DNA from: Numenius arquata
Lineage: Eukaryota; Chordata; Aves; Charadriiformes; Scolopacidae
Assembly (NCBI RefSeq): GCF_964106895.1
Contig: NC_133607.1
Location: 1,004,201-1,068,200 of the forward strand
DNA length: 64,000 bases
Direction: 5' to 3'
Shown here piece by piece: positions 19,691 through 30,552 of this stretch. The notes under the pieces are model-generated. The model made no database searches, was not told the DNA's origin, and worked only from the letters and a program-made list of their open reading frames with translations. Numbering within the stretch: position 1 is the stretch's first letter; each line of letters begins with the position of its first letter. The position numbers were made by a program, and so were the translations under genes.

Positions 19691-21344
19691 GGTCGAATCT
19701 TGGAGTCTATGATAGACCATGGTGCTTTGTTTTTGAGCTTCAGCCCTTTCTACTCTCAATAACATTTCTTCAATGCCTGCTCCTTTTGGTAGACTGGCTA
19801 GAATTTGCTTGGTGGTCTTATTGGCATTGTCAAAAGCCAATACTTTGAACGTCTGTTGTTTACCGCTGTCATCTAAATCAGGGTGATTCATGATTGCTTC
19901 CCACAGTCGGTCAACAAAGTTACTATATCTTTCTGTAGTTCCTTGCATCATGGTACCAAATGACGGAATAGTAAATCCTGGGAGGCCAAGAAACGCCTCT
20001 AGGGCAAGTTGCGCCGATCGCTGTAATAGGTTTGCTGGAAACGTCAATTGTACTTGCAAATCACTAAATTTTCCGTGCCCTGCGAACATCTCTGCCGTGA
20101 CTCCACGGAGGGGGTCTCCCTCCCCTTGTCTTTGAGATGCTTCATTCATAGCTCATTGTTGCCAGGAGGATTCCCACAACAAATATGGTGTTGGAGTAAG
20201 CAACAGTCTCATCAGGTTACGACAATCATATGGACACATCAGATCAGCAGAAAAAATCCAGCTGACAATTTGTCGGGTAGCCTCAGATTTTACTCCATAA
20301 GTTGAGATGGTGGTGCGAGCTTGTTGTAAAATTTTCCAATCATGTGGCTCCCATTTGCCAGTATTGTTTACATGTACGACGGGACACGCAAGAGGTGGAG
20401 TTCCGCCCAAACTAGTGGCTGCTCCCCACTGTCCTTCTAATATAGCATCTCTAATAATGCCATTCCAGCGTGCAGTTCTCGGAGGTGTCGAGGGATTCAC
20501 TAACCATGGAGGCATGTTATCATTGTTCTTCGCCACACGTAAATCTAACTCGTCGAGGCGCCTTAAAACTGTCTGTAGCAGTTTGTCTGTGGACAGTTTA
20601 CGACTCTTGTCCGGGGGTGGAGTTGGCGGACCAGACGAACCACTGGAGGGGGGTAGCGGTGGATACAAGGCAGGCGGAGTTGCTGGAGGCGGTGCTGTGG
20701 GCGGAGGGCGACACGCTGCTCCTCCCAAATCGATGAGATCAGTAGACGTTTCAGGCCCCTCCCCTGCTGGAGTTTTCTGAGGAGGCGCTTCCGCATTTGC
20801 ATTACTTTTCTGTTCTGGTTTCGCATCAGTCACTTCTGCTTTTCCCGAGTTTTGCAAGGGGTTCAGCGGCAAGTCTTTACTTTTCTCAGGAGGGTCAGAG
20901 TCCTCATTAGCTCCAATTTCAGCAACAGGTTTACACACAGTCCCGGTCATTCCCTTTACCGCGGGCAGCCCAAAGAACCGCGCAATAGGTCCAGGCTTAC
21001 TTTCAGGTTTTAACGCGGCCGCTCCTGGACCTAACATTTGAGCAGCTGCACAGGCTACTTCCCGCTCCGCTTTCATCGCTTCTAAAGTCTCTAGCACAGT
21101 ATGCCACAACCCACGGATGGCTTTTATCTCTTTCTCCTCTTTTTCATCCCCCTCGATTGTTTTTTTGCCACATCGTCCCTCCAAAATCCCGCCATTCCGA
21201 AACAGAAAACAGCATAGGTGTGTCAGAAAAATGACCCCATCGCTGTCCTAATTTAATTAACTTTATCAACATTTTCGCCGGTACTTCATTCCCTCTCTTA
21301 GAGAGGATTCCAGCGAGTAGCATGGCCGCAGCTTCTACTTGCAT
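19649..21344 (-). pseudogene. Gag of outer provirus (matrix, proline-rich, capsid), broken
   Basis: A likely ATG lies at 21344 (MQVEAAAML). Matrix-like sequence runs to about 21150, where a frameshift leads into the frame 21184-20153. That holds an acidic region, a proline-rich segment (PPPTAPPP, YPPLPPSSG) that may carry late-domain motifs, and the N-terminal capsid domain. A single in-frame TGA at 20153-20155 is followed by the rest of capsid in the same frame (20149-19649), including the major homology region (QGTTERYSNFVDRLW). No nucleocapsid zinc knuckle remains because the deletion to RT begins just after capsid. Structural gene of the virion core; non-functional here. Confidence 0.85.
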
Positions 21345-21499
21345 CACTGCGCCTGGGAGGCGAGAGGCCACCTCGCACTGTTGTCTGCTCCCGACTTTGC
21401 GCCCGAGCAGCACTTCTCCCAGCCGTGGTTTTCCATTCCCCTCCTCTAGCTGCTTACCGCAGACTCGGAGAACTCAGTCCCGCTGAGCTATGGATTTCT

Positions 21500-21517
21500 G
21501 GGCATCCTCTGCTACCA
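21500..21517 (-). other. Primer binding site of outer provirus (initiator tRNA-Met type)
   Basis: The minus strand reads TGGTAGCAGAGGATGCCC, two bases from the 5' LTR. The first 15 bases match the 3' end of initiator tRNA-Met; the last three do not. Avian leukosis viruses use tRNA-Trp, so the priming differs although env is related. Confidence 0.7.
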
Positions 21518-21519
21518 GA

Positions 21520-21903
21520 TGTCGGAGTGGGAGACGGACGCGGAGTAACGATGAGTCTCAATATGAGTATGGTCGTTCTCACTTTATTCAAGATCTCACA
21601 GAGTATATAAAGACAGACAAGCAGAGCACGCGCTAGCGACAGCTATACGATTGGCTTACAGTCTCTGTTCACGCGCCTAGAGCGCTCACACAATTAGTGC
21701 AGACCTCTTGTCCACGCGCAGCAGGTGTTTCTCTGTCTCCCGGAGGCGGTACCGCTTATCACTTACTTATCATGTAGCTACTTCTTCATACTTCTGTTTC
21801 TCAAGGACAGTTCACAGCCTCCTCTGGGCTTTCATCCCTATCAAAGACTGGGTTGCTCATTGCAATCAAGTCATGCCCTTTTTCACTCAGCCATTCCTCC
21901 ACA
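21520..21903 (-). repeat. 5' LTR of outer provirus
   Basis: 384 bp, matching 8159-8542 with about five visible substitutions. On the minus strand the TATA region lies near 21603-21610 and AATAAA at 21583-21588. Confidence 0.9.
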
Positions 21904-23739
21904 GGGAATGCCTCTTCTAATAATTTGCCTGTGGCTGTTTATCCCAAGGCTCGGACACTTGGACGTGGCTGGAAGAACAGTTATTTAAAGAGGCTTTTTA
22001 CATCCATAAGAAGGATTTTCGCCTCATCCAGAAGGAGGTAAAGCCCTTGGACTGGGGCGGAGCTCATTAGCGGGGACGCTTTTAACCCAGAAAGTCGTAT
22101 TTTCAATGACACGTTGGAATCCTGATCTTAGGACCCTTCTTCCTGCTAAAAACCCCACCGCTACAAGACACAGTTTGCCCTAATTTGGAATTCCAGCGGA
22201 GTATTTAATATCCCCGGTTTTCTCCCCATAGATACAGACTAAAACCGTGTCCCAGTGCATGGAATATTATTACACATGGAAGAAAAAAGTCCGATTCGGC
22301 AGCACTCGTCCTTGCCTGACACAGAAAAGGGTCAAGACAGGCCGGGACAAGGCGGGAAGAGGAGGCAAAAAAACTGCTGGGGGGTTTTGTTTCCTCAACA
22401 AATCCATCTGCTGAAACGCTCCTTGCCAGGAAACAGGGATTTGGTTCACGGAAATACACCTATTTTTAATTTTTGGGGGTGGAACGGGATCGCCGTGTGG
22501 CTTCAGCACATCAGAATTCCACGTTTTCAACGCATTTGATAGATTTTCATGGAGGAAAATCCCTTTTTCTTTGGAATAGTAGAAATAATATGGTTTTTGC
22601 ATTTTCCCAGCGGTTTTTTAGCTGTTTAGTGCTCGGACTTCACCTGGGCTGAGAAAACGCCTTAAATCCAGCACATTTTGCCATTTTTGAGACCTTTTAA
22701 GCAATTTCTTGCCCCATTTACAGGCCAGTTGCAACTCGAGGAAGAGACCCCATGTCATTCCTAAGGAAAAGCCGATGCCGAGGGGTCACCACCCGCAGCC
22801 CCACGGCACCGGTGGCTCCTCCAGGGATCCCGGCACCTCCCTGTGCTGGGACGGTGGCACTGGGGATCCCGGAGTCCTGCAGCGAGTGCGGAAGGTCAGC
22901 CATCCCTTTTTTGTTCCCCCAAATGCCTATTTTGGGCTCAAAAAACCACCTGGGGTTGGAGGGGGAGGGGTAGAGGTAGAGGGGGAGGGCCGCTCGAGGA
23001 TTTCCCTTTGCCCGGGGCCGCTTGGTGGTTTTATTTGACTTTCAACCAAAAAAACTCTGTATTTTTGGAGTCAGGGAGACCTTCCCCAGAGCCGTGAGGT
23101 TCAGAGCGGCCCCTCCTTGTGCAAAACCCTCAGGTTTCCCCTTTTTGCCCAGGACAAACTCAAGTTCCATTGAGTTTTGTGGCCCGAGGCTTCCACACTC
23201 CAGTCCCTCACAGCCAGCGAAATGCCTCCAGTTTTAATTTGACCTCATTTGAAGTGATCGCCCAATTAATTCTCCTATTTTAACCCCCCAAAATCCATCT
23301 TCTTTAACCACCAGCATCCAGAACGGTGTCGTTTCTATGAAGCTGGGTCTAATGGATTTATGGAGGAATCCCTTTTTTTTCCCCTCATTTCCAGGGCGTT
23401 TGAGAAGATCCCGACGAGAAACACCCCAATGAGCCTCCATCCCCCCCGGGATGTTTGAAAGGCCCCGGGCACCGACACCGACCCACCGGCGGGGCCATTT
23501 TTCCCTGCATGGCGGGCCTGTGCTGGTGACTGGGAGCGCTCCCTGCCCTCCCTGCCAACAACAGCCCATCCCAGCAGGGAGAGCTCCATGTGCCCCTTGT
23601 CCCCCCCAGACCTCCAAGGCCCCCGGCCCTCCCTCCCATCGTTGCCACCCCTCAGCACTGGCAGCTCCCTGTCGTCCCTGCACCCCCCAGAAAGCCAGCC
23701 CCCCCAGCCCCAGAGCCACCAACTGTCCCGTGATGACAG
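21904..23739. other. No recognisable gene
   Basis: Non-repetitive DNA with C/G-rich patches at 22740-22900 and 23400-23720. Open frames occur on both strands without recognisable motifs. The left end does not continue the repeat that flanks the outer provirus at 8158. Confidence 0.5.
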
Positions 23740-23800
23740 CCTTTGAGATCATCGAGTCCGTCCATACACACACAAGAAAAACCCCCAACAGTCTCGGGCA

Positions 23801-26593
23801 CTAGAGCATGCCCTGAAGTGCCACGTCTACACGTTTCTTAAATACCTCCAGGGATGGCGACTCCACCACCTCCCTGGGCAGGCTGTTCCAGTGCCTGACC
23901 ACTCTCTCGGTAAAGTAATTCTTCCTAATATCTAATCTAAACCTCCCCTGCCCCAACTTCAGACCATTCCCTCTGGCCCTGTCATTATTCTCTTGGGAGA
24001 AGAGGCCAACACCCACCTCTCTACACCCTCCTTTCAGGGAGTTGTAGAGGGCAATGAGGTCTCCCCTCAGCCTCCTCTTCTCCAAACTAAACATGCCCAG
24101 TTCCCTCAGCCTCTCCTCATATGACTTGTTCTCTAGACCCCTCACCAGCTTGGTGGCTCTCCTCTGGACACGCTCCAGCAGCTCAATGTCCTTCCTGTAG
24201 TGAGGGGCCCAGAACTGAACACAGCACTCGAGGTGGGGCCTCACCAGTGCCCAGTACAGAGGCACCATCACTGCCCTACTCCTGCTGGCCACGCTGTTCC
24301 TGACACAGGCCAGGATGCTGTTGGCCTTCGTGGCCACCTGTGCGCACTGCTGGCTCATGTTAAGCCGGCTGTCCACCAACACCCCCAGGTCCTTTTCTGC
24401 TGGGCAGCTTTCCAGCCTCTCTTCCCCATGCCTGTAGCGTTGCCTGGGGTTGTTGTGACCGAAATGCAGGACCCGGCACTTGGCCTTATTGAACCTCATC
24501 CTGTTGGCCTTGGCCCATTGATCCAACCTGTCCAGGTCCCTCTGTAGAGCCTTCCTGCCCTCAAGCCGATCGACACTCCCACCCAACTTGGTGTCGTCTG
24601 CGAACTTACTGAGGGGGCACTCAATCCCCTCGCCCAGATCATTGATAAAGATGTTAAAGAGAACGGGTCCCAGTACCGAGCCCTGGGGGACACCACTCGT
24701 GACCGGCCACCAACTGGATTTAACTCCATTCACCACCACTCTCTGGGCGCGGCCCTCCAGCCAGTTTTTAACCCAGCGGAGAGTGCTCCCATCCAAGCCA
24801 TGGGCAGCCAGTTTCTCCAGGAGGATGCTGTGGGAGACTGTATCAAAGGCCTTGCTAAAGTCCAGGTAAACAACATCCACAGCCTTTCCCTCATCCACCA
24901 AGCGGGTCACTTTATCATAGAAGGAGATCAGGTTTGTCAAGCAGGACCTGCCCCTCATGAACCCGTGCTGGCTGGGCCTGATCACCTGGGTGTCCTTCAT
25001 GCGCCGCATAATGGCACTCAGGATCATCTGTTCCATGACCTTCCCAGGCACCGGGGTCAGATTGACAGGCCTGGAGTTCCCTGGATCATCCTTCCGACCC
25101 GTCTTGTGGATGGGCGTCACATTTGCTAGACACCACTCGGCTGGGACCTCCCCAGTTTGCCAGGACTGCTGGTAAATGATGGAAAGTGGCTCAGTGAGCA
25201 CCTCCGCCAGCTTCCTCCGTGCCCTCGGGTGGATCCCATCTGGTCTCATAGACTTGTTTGTATCTAGGTGTTGGAGCAGGTCCCTCACCACCTCCCTTTG
25301 GATTACGGGGGCTTCATTCTGCTCCCCGTCCCTGTCTGCTAGTTCAGGGGGCTGGGTACTCAGGGAACAACCAACTCTACTACTGAAGACTGAGGCAAAG
25401 AAGGCATTCAGTACCTCAGCCTTCCCCTCATCCTTTGTCACTACGTTACCTCCCATATCCAATAGAGGATGGAGATCCTCCCGAGTCCTCTTCTTGCTAC
25501 TAATATATTTATAGAAATTCTTTTTATTGTTTTTAACATCCAAGGCCAGGTTAAGTTCTAGCTGGGCTTTGGCCTTTCTAATCTTTTCCCTACGTAACTT
25601 TACTGCACCTTTGTAATCTTCCTGACTGGCCTTCCCCTTTTTCCAAAGGCCATAAACTCTCCTTTTTTCCCTGAGCTGTGACCCTACCTCTTTGTTCAGC
25701 CAGGCCAGTCTTTTCCCCCGACGGCTCGCTTTACAGTGTACAGGGATGGCCTGCGCCTGAGCTTTTAAGGCTTCTTCCTTGAAAAACACCCAGCCTTCCT
25801 GAACTCCTTTGCCCTTCAGGGCTGCCTCCCAAGGGACTTTCCCAACCAGTGATCTGAACAGGCTAAAGTCCGCCCTCCGGAAGTCCAAGGTGGAAGTTTT
25901 GCAACCCCCCTTCCTTACCTCTCTAATAATTGAAAACTTGACCATTTCATGGTCGCTAAGCCCAAGACGGCCTCCGACCACCACATCTCCCACTAGTCCC
26001 TCTCTGTTTGTGAGCAGTAGGTCTAGCGAGGCGCCTCCCCTAGTTGGCTCACCTACCAGTTGTGTAAGGAAGTTATCTTCCATACACTCAAGGAACCTCC
26101 TAGCCTGCCTGGTCTCTGCTGTGTTGCATTTCCAGCAGATGACCGGTAGGTTGAAGTCCCCAACCAGAACAAGGGCTGGCAATTGAGAGACTTCAGCCAG
26201 CTGCTTATGGAACACCTCATCTGCCTCCTCATCCTGGTTGGGCGGTCTATAGCAGACTCCCAGTAGAGAATCCCCCTTGTTAGCCTTCCCCTTCATCCTT
26301 ACCCATAAACACTCAACTTCATCGTCACTGGAATCTAGCTCTATACAGTCAAAACACTCCCTAACGTACAGAGCCACACCCCCGCCTCTCCTTCCTTGCC
26401 TATCCCTCCTGAAGAGCTTATAGCCATCCATCGCAGCATTCCAGTCGTGACCGTCATCCCGCCATGTTTCTGTGATGGCGACTACATCATAGTTGTCCTG
26501 CTGCACAATGGATTCCAGCTCATCCTGTTTGTTGCCTGTGCTACGTGTGTTAGTGTAGATGCACTTGAGCTGGGCTCCCGATTTCACCCCCAT
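23801..26593 (-). CDS. CR1 ORF2 protein: endonuclease and reverse transcriptase, intact
   Basis: 930 codons without interruption. The N-terminal apurinic-type endonuclease shows the NTRS start motif, VVAITETW (catalytic Glu), LVGDFNLP (Asp/Asn) and GLSDHEM (catalytic His). The reverse transcriptase has PDGIHPRA, YLDFSKAFDTVSH, SGVPQGSVLGPVLF and the catalytic FADD. A C-terminal region (RLRELGMFSLEKRRLRGDL, HWNSLPREVVESPSLE) is conserved across CR1. Function in the family: nicking of target DNA and target-primed reverse transcription of its own RNA. The length is normal for CR1 ORF2. A few residues are unusual (NSRPVNLTPVPGK, SWWPVTSGVP), so enzyme activity is not guaranteed. The element lacks a 3' tail and would probably not be a good template. 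Confidence 0.92.
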   Translation of the reverse strand: MGVKSGAQLKCIYTNTRSTGNKQDELESIVQQDNYDVVAITETWRDDGHDWNAAMDGYKLFRRDRQGRRGGGVALYVRECFDCIELDSSDDEVECLWVRMKGKANKGDSLLGVCYRPPNQDEEADEVFHKQLAEVSQLPALVLVGDFNLPVICWKCNTAETRQARRFLECMEDNFLTQLVGEPTRGGASLDLLLTNREGLVGDVVVGGRLGLSDHEMVKFSIIREVRKGGCKTSTLDFRRADFSLFRSLVGKVPWEAALKGKGVQEGWVFFKEEALKAQAQAIPVHCKASRRGKRLAWLNKEVGSQLREKRRVYGLWKKGKASQEDYKGAVKLRREKIRKAKAQLELNLALDVKNNKKNFYKYISSKKRTREDLHPLLDMGGNVVTKDEGKAEVLNAFFASVFSSRVGCSLSTQPPELADRDGEQNEAPVIQREVVRDLLQHLDTNKSMRPDGIHPRARRKLAEVLTEPLSIIYQQSWQTGEVPAEWCLANVTPIHKTGRKDDPGNSRPVNLTPVPGKVMEQMILSAIMRRMKDTQVIRPSQHGFMRGRSCLTNLISFYDKVTRLVDEGKAVDVVYLDFSKAFDTVSHSILLEKLAAHGLDGSTLRWVKNWLEGRAQRVVVNGVKSSWWPVTSGVPQGSVLGPVLFNIFINDLGEGIECPLSKFADDTKLGGSVDRLEGRKALQRDLDRLDQWAKANRMRFNKAKCRVLHFGHNNPRQRYRHGEERLESCPAEKDLGVLVDSRLNMSQQCAQVATKANSILACVRNSVASRSRAVMVPLYWALVRPHLECCVQFWAPHYRKDIELLERVQRRATKLVRGLENKSYEERLRELGMFSLEKRRLRGDLIALYNSLKGGCREVGVGLFSQENNDRARGNGLKLGQGRFRLDIRKNYFTERVVRHWNSLPREVVESPSLEVFKKRVDVALQGML

Positions 26594-26658
26594 CCTTGGC
26601 CCTTTACCCCCAAGCTCATTACCAGGGGGCCTGGTTTTATTCCCTTCCCCCTTCGATT

Positions 26659-26967
26659 CTAGTTTAAAGCCCTGTCCATGAGCTTTGCTAGCTCTTGGCC
26701 TAATACCCTTTTCCCCTTTCGGGATAGGGTTTTTCCATCATACTCAAGCAGACCCGGCATCCTGTAAATCAAACTATGGTCTGTGAACCCAAAGCCCTGC
26801 TGGTAGCACCAGCTACAGAGCCAGGCATTGATCTGCCTGATCTTTTTGTTTATCCAGTCATCGGTCCCCAAAACTGGAGGGACAGGTTTCGCATCCCCCT
26901 TGACGCTTCCCACCTCGCCTTTTCTTTTCCTGCAGCTCAAGGTGATTAACGGGGGACGTATTTCCAA
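26659..26967 (-). pseudogene. CR1 ORF1 C-terminal fragment (esterase-like domain end)
   Basis: A 102-codon frame ending 65 bp upstream of ORF2. Its sequence (INAWLCSWCYQQGFGFTDHSL, then KTLSRKGKRVLGQELAKLMD, each part of one frame) matches the C-terminus of CR1 ORF1, which in the family carries an SGNH-type esterase domain. The usual catalytic DxxH region appears altered (YDGKTLS). The 5' part is missing. Confidence 0.75.
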
Positions 26968-27764
26968 TCAGTTCCTCCAATGGCCCCTGCAACCTTTGCC
27001 AAAGTCTCACCAAAATGAAGGGGTTTTGGCTAAATACACTAAAAGCACTAAAAATTGCCAACCACCTGCTTCCCGGATGGCGTTGTCACCGGGACCGAGG
27101 CGGGACCCACCGTGACATCGCCCCAAAGGCATCTCGGGGTTTTGAGGGACAATTTCCATCTCCTGCTGCCTCCAGCCACAGTTTCTGGGCGCACACAAGG
27201 GCAGGAGGGGTTCTTCTGGCATCAACCAAGTCGAAGACACCCAAACTTGGCAAATTCTTCTCTGAAATCCCTGCTGAATCGTTTCGTCATTTCTCCCTTC
27301 TCGGCGCCGGAGGGGAGCTGGTCCATGCCCCTCAACCACCAATTAAAGCCAATGAAACAGGGCTTAATTTGACCTTGAGCAGAACTGGAGGGCGTGAGGG
27401 CAACGAGCCTCCTAAATAGAACGTAAAAAAAGGGGAAATTAAGGAAGATTTGGCATTGCTGACCAAACACCAACCCCTCCCACAACCAGCCCTAGAAAAA
27501 GCACACCTCATGGGAGAAGAAATCCCCATTTCTGGTTAAAACCCAAGGCCAGGAGCTGTCCCCCCCCCACCCCCCCCCCCGGGCCCAGGCGGGCTCTGGG
27601 GAGGGAAGAGGTTCTTTTGATCCAAAGTTGCAGAAAGAGAAGGAGCAGAAGCGTTTCCCACCCCCTCCCCCCTGCCCCGGGAAGAGGCCGAGGGGCAGGA
27701 AGAAGGAAGGAAAGGCTGCCCAGGAAGTGGGGTTTGGGGAGAGTTTGGGGGATTCTCCATGAGG
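26968..27764. other. No recognisable gene
   Basis: Unique DNA with a C-homopolymer region at 27560-27580. Overlapping frames on both strands lack domain signals. Confidence 0.5.
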
Positions 27765-28087
27765 GAAAGGCTGTTCCCGGCTTCGCAGGATGCTGTGGGG
27801 ACACCCCAGGGCTGGTTTTGGGGGTGAGGGAGACTCCATCCCCAAGGGAAAGGCTGTTCTGGCCTTGCAGGAGGCTGTGGAGTCACCCTGGGGATGAGTT
27901 TGGGGGCTGTCACCCTCCTCTGGGTCACGCTAGACGGCTGCCACCAACTGCTGGGTCACGCTGCAGGACTGTCACTCACCATTGGGTCACACTGCCAGGC
28001 TGTCACCCACTGCTGGGTCACAGGGCAGGGCTGTCACCCCACCGATGGGTCACCCAGCAGGGCTGTCACCCACCACTGGGTCACACC
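27765..28087. repeat. Two adjacent minisatellites
   Basis: At 27765-27905, about 80 bp is repeated twice (GGGAAAGGCTGTTC...GCAGGA.GCTGTGG). From about 27905 to 28087, a 36-39 bp unit based on GGCTGTCACCCACCACTGGG occurs about five times with variation. Confidence 0.7.
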
Positions 28088-28799
28088 ATCTTCCATGACA
28101 TGGGAGGTTGCCAGACGCTCCTGCCCTCGGGCATGGCATGGGACAGTGACAGCCTGATGGCACTGCTCACACCGCTGCACAGACCCACTCGCACACGCAA
28201 ACCGGTGACCAACCGCCTGTAGCTGCTGGCGGATCACCAACCCTTGGAGACACGTCCAGCTGTGTACGGAAAGGACGTACCCGTGTCAGCCGGTGGGTCA
28301 GACCACACAGAGATGGCACAATCCCATCAAAAGGAGCCTCAAAGCCACCTCGGGGAGCTCTCGCTGGCTGGTCCATGGGGGCTGCCCAGCCAAGGAGATG
28401 TCCCTTACCCATATCGATTGTCAACTTATAGTACTATAATAAGGTTGATCAGACTTGGTCCATAGACTGTAGCTCTTTTATCGTCCCACACCCAAAGAAC
28501 CCTTGTTGTGCAACAGGCATCCACCTCGGGTGGAAGTTTCACACAATAACTCCCAGTGTTTGGCAAAGAAAGCTGGGTGAGAGAAGCACCAGGATGGATG
28601 CACAGAGAAAGCCCAACAGAAGTTCCCTCTGCCCATCTGAAAATTAAAGGGAAAAAAAGGACTCAAAAAACAGAGCGGCCTTCTCCATCACCCCAGTTTA
28701 AAGAAGAGGAAGCAGCTTTTATTTTTACACCACTGAACAAATCCTTCATTCGGCCTCCTTGAGAACACTGCTTGGGGGTTCAGGAGGCTCAGGCAGACC
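28088..28799. other. No recognisable gene
   Basis: Nothing identified. The stretch precedes the LTR at 28800. Confidence 0.5.
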
Positions 28800-29567
28800 T
28801 GATAAAATGCTCAGAGTGACCAACAGGGATGTGGCGGTGTGCTCCCCCTGTTCCCCCCCGCCCAGCTCCTGCTCGGGCCTTGCCCATCATGGCCATCACA
28901 ACATCAGTTGCGATAACTTGCACCTGGACTTTGGGGGATGGCTGGCAACATAGCCAAAACACTGTCTGGAGTGGGGACCTAGAAATTTTGTTCCCATGAG
29001 AATATGACTATAGGTCAATTATCTTACTCTATAAATAGCGGACAGCCCCAGAGCCCTTGGAGCTCTCCTGCATGGCAGCGGCATTCATTCTCCGAATCAC
29101 TACTCCCCGAGGCTGAGAGATTCCTTGCTGCAACAGATTCTCGGTAAGTGACTAATAGCATGCTAAACTTTGAAATCTTAGCTAAGTAATAGAAAGGGTT
29201 GGACCCTTTGGACATAAACCGTTGGACAAAGGGTTGGACCCTTCGGACATAAACTGTTGGCCGAGTCTGGGACTAGGATTGGATCCAGCCGTAGCCAGAC
29301 TCCTCTCTGGGAAGGAGTTTGGAAAGCAGGGGTGTCCTTTCTGAACCTCGTGACTCAACGGGAGGGTCTCCCTGACAGCTTGTCTGACCCTGTCCTCTAT
29401 GCAGTAAATAATAGAATGTACCTTGACATCGAATCTCATAAAACACTATCGCATTTACTAATGGTTTTATCGCACTCACTACTGATTTTGTTAAATCACT
29501 GTTTCACCTTAATAAATATTTCACTACTTCACTCTAACTAGTGAAGTTGATCACTCCGTCCGTGACA
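28800..29567 (+). repeat. Solo LTR of an avian ERV
   Basis: Starts near TGATAAAATGC and ends CCGTGACA at 29567. A TATA box lies in CTATAAATAGCGG near 29031. A splice-donor-like GGTAAGTGACTAA is near 29150 and the AATAAATATT poly(A) signal near 29512. A ~34 bp segment (AAGGGTTGGACCCTT.GGAC) is tandemly duplicated at 29196-29262. No internal ERV sequence adjoins it. Boundaries are approximate because no clear target duplication was found. Confidence 0.65.
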
Positions 29568-30552
29568 AGGGAACAGAGAAAAGAAGAGGCTCTTTTGTGT
29601 CAAGTAATATTTGTACAAGGAAAAAGACATTCAGCTTTTTCATGACTATAACATGAATTATCATAACCGTGATGCTGACTTCAGAAAAAGATGGGAATGG
29701 GGGAAATGAACCTGCCTGGGTTGAAGGTAAAGTATGACCAGTCCATGAATGACCAGGGACTACTCTGACCAGACGGGGCAGGAAAGAGCCCAGGATTCGG
29801 GTGAATTTTACTTCTGATGAAACAGCACCAACCCCCTGGCAGCATGAAGGCTACAAAAGACCACCAAGAAGACTGCAGTCCCAGGCTTTTTGTGGGACCA
29901 CGACCTGCGAGGGGCTTGGCCTTGGCAAGGTGATGACAAACCAAACATTGCCCCGTGAGCGCTCCAGCTCCAGCGTCACCACCCCAACGGGCTCCAGTCT
30001 GTGAGACTCGCACAGGCTCAGCTGAGAAAATGATGGCTCCAAAGGAAATGTACCTCCAGGAGACAGAGCTCCACGGCCTGAGCGCAGCACTAACCAGAAG
30101 CTTTACTGACTCAACCGCTGCTTTTCTACCCAAACGTTGCTTATCTCCAGGGAGAGAAAGCTGCTTTAGCCACTCCTCCTCCAAAGCCCTGACAGGGCTA
30201 AATCCACGCAGTCAGGAGCACCCCTCTGCAGGGAGACACAGCCAGCAGAAAGGCAATCCTTTGTGAAATCCATCTGGACACCCATTCCAGCAGAAAAGAG
30301 AAACCTTACCAGGCTGTTGGAAAAACCCCCCCACGTCTCTGGGCCAGGGGGACCTCAGCAATACATCCACACCTCTGAGGGTTGGGGTCCACCACAAGGC
30401 TGGTTTCCATTCTGTCACATCCTCGGGGCTAAAACTGTTGGCAGGAGCTGGCTCATCCTGGGACTAGGAACCACCCGGGCACCTGACCTGCAGAACACAG
30501 GTACCTCTGAAGAGACCTTGATGTCCTGCATTAACACACCAGCAAGCTCTTG
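29568..30552. other. No recognisable gene
   Basis: A 167-codon minus-strand frame (30184-29681) and overlapping plus-strand frames are present. None shows a recognisable domain or signal. Confidence 0.45.

Larger units (their letters stand above)
8159..21903 (-). mobile_element. Outer provirus: alpharetrovirus-like class II ERV, internally deleted and carrying a nested ERV
   Basis: Two 384 bp direct repeats bound it (8159-8542 and 21520-21903); in minus orientation they run TGTGGAGG to CCGACA. Order from right to left is 5' LTR, PBS, gag, a remnant of reverse transcriptase, RNase H and integrase, env, PPT, 3' LTR. Nucleocapsid, protease and most of RT are missing, with the gag-RT junction near 19690. 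By eye the LTRs differ at about 5 positions. Flanks (CCGGAG before 8159, GGGAAT after 21903) do not form a target duplication, which suggests recombination or rearrangement. The env is intact; gag and pol are not. A second provirus (11700-19274) lies inside the RT remnant. Confidence 0.9.
23740..26967 (-). mobile_element. CR1 LINE, nearly full ORF2, missing its 3' tail
   Basis: On the minus strand it holds the end of ORF1 (26967-26659), ORF2 (26593-23801) and a short 3' UTR ending at the GGACTCGATGATCTCAAAGG block. The expected TCCCTTCCAACC and ATTCTGTG tail is absent: the homology stops at 23740 in unrelated C-rich DNA. The 5' end is truncated near 26967. Confidence 0.9.

Noticed and set aside
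29681..30184. 167-codon minus-strand frame
   Set aside because: No domain, no supporting splice or start context, and overlapping plus-strand frames of similar quality.
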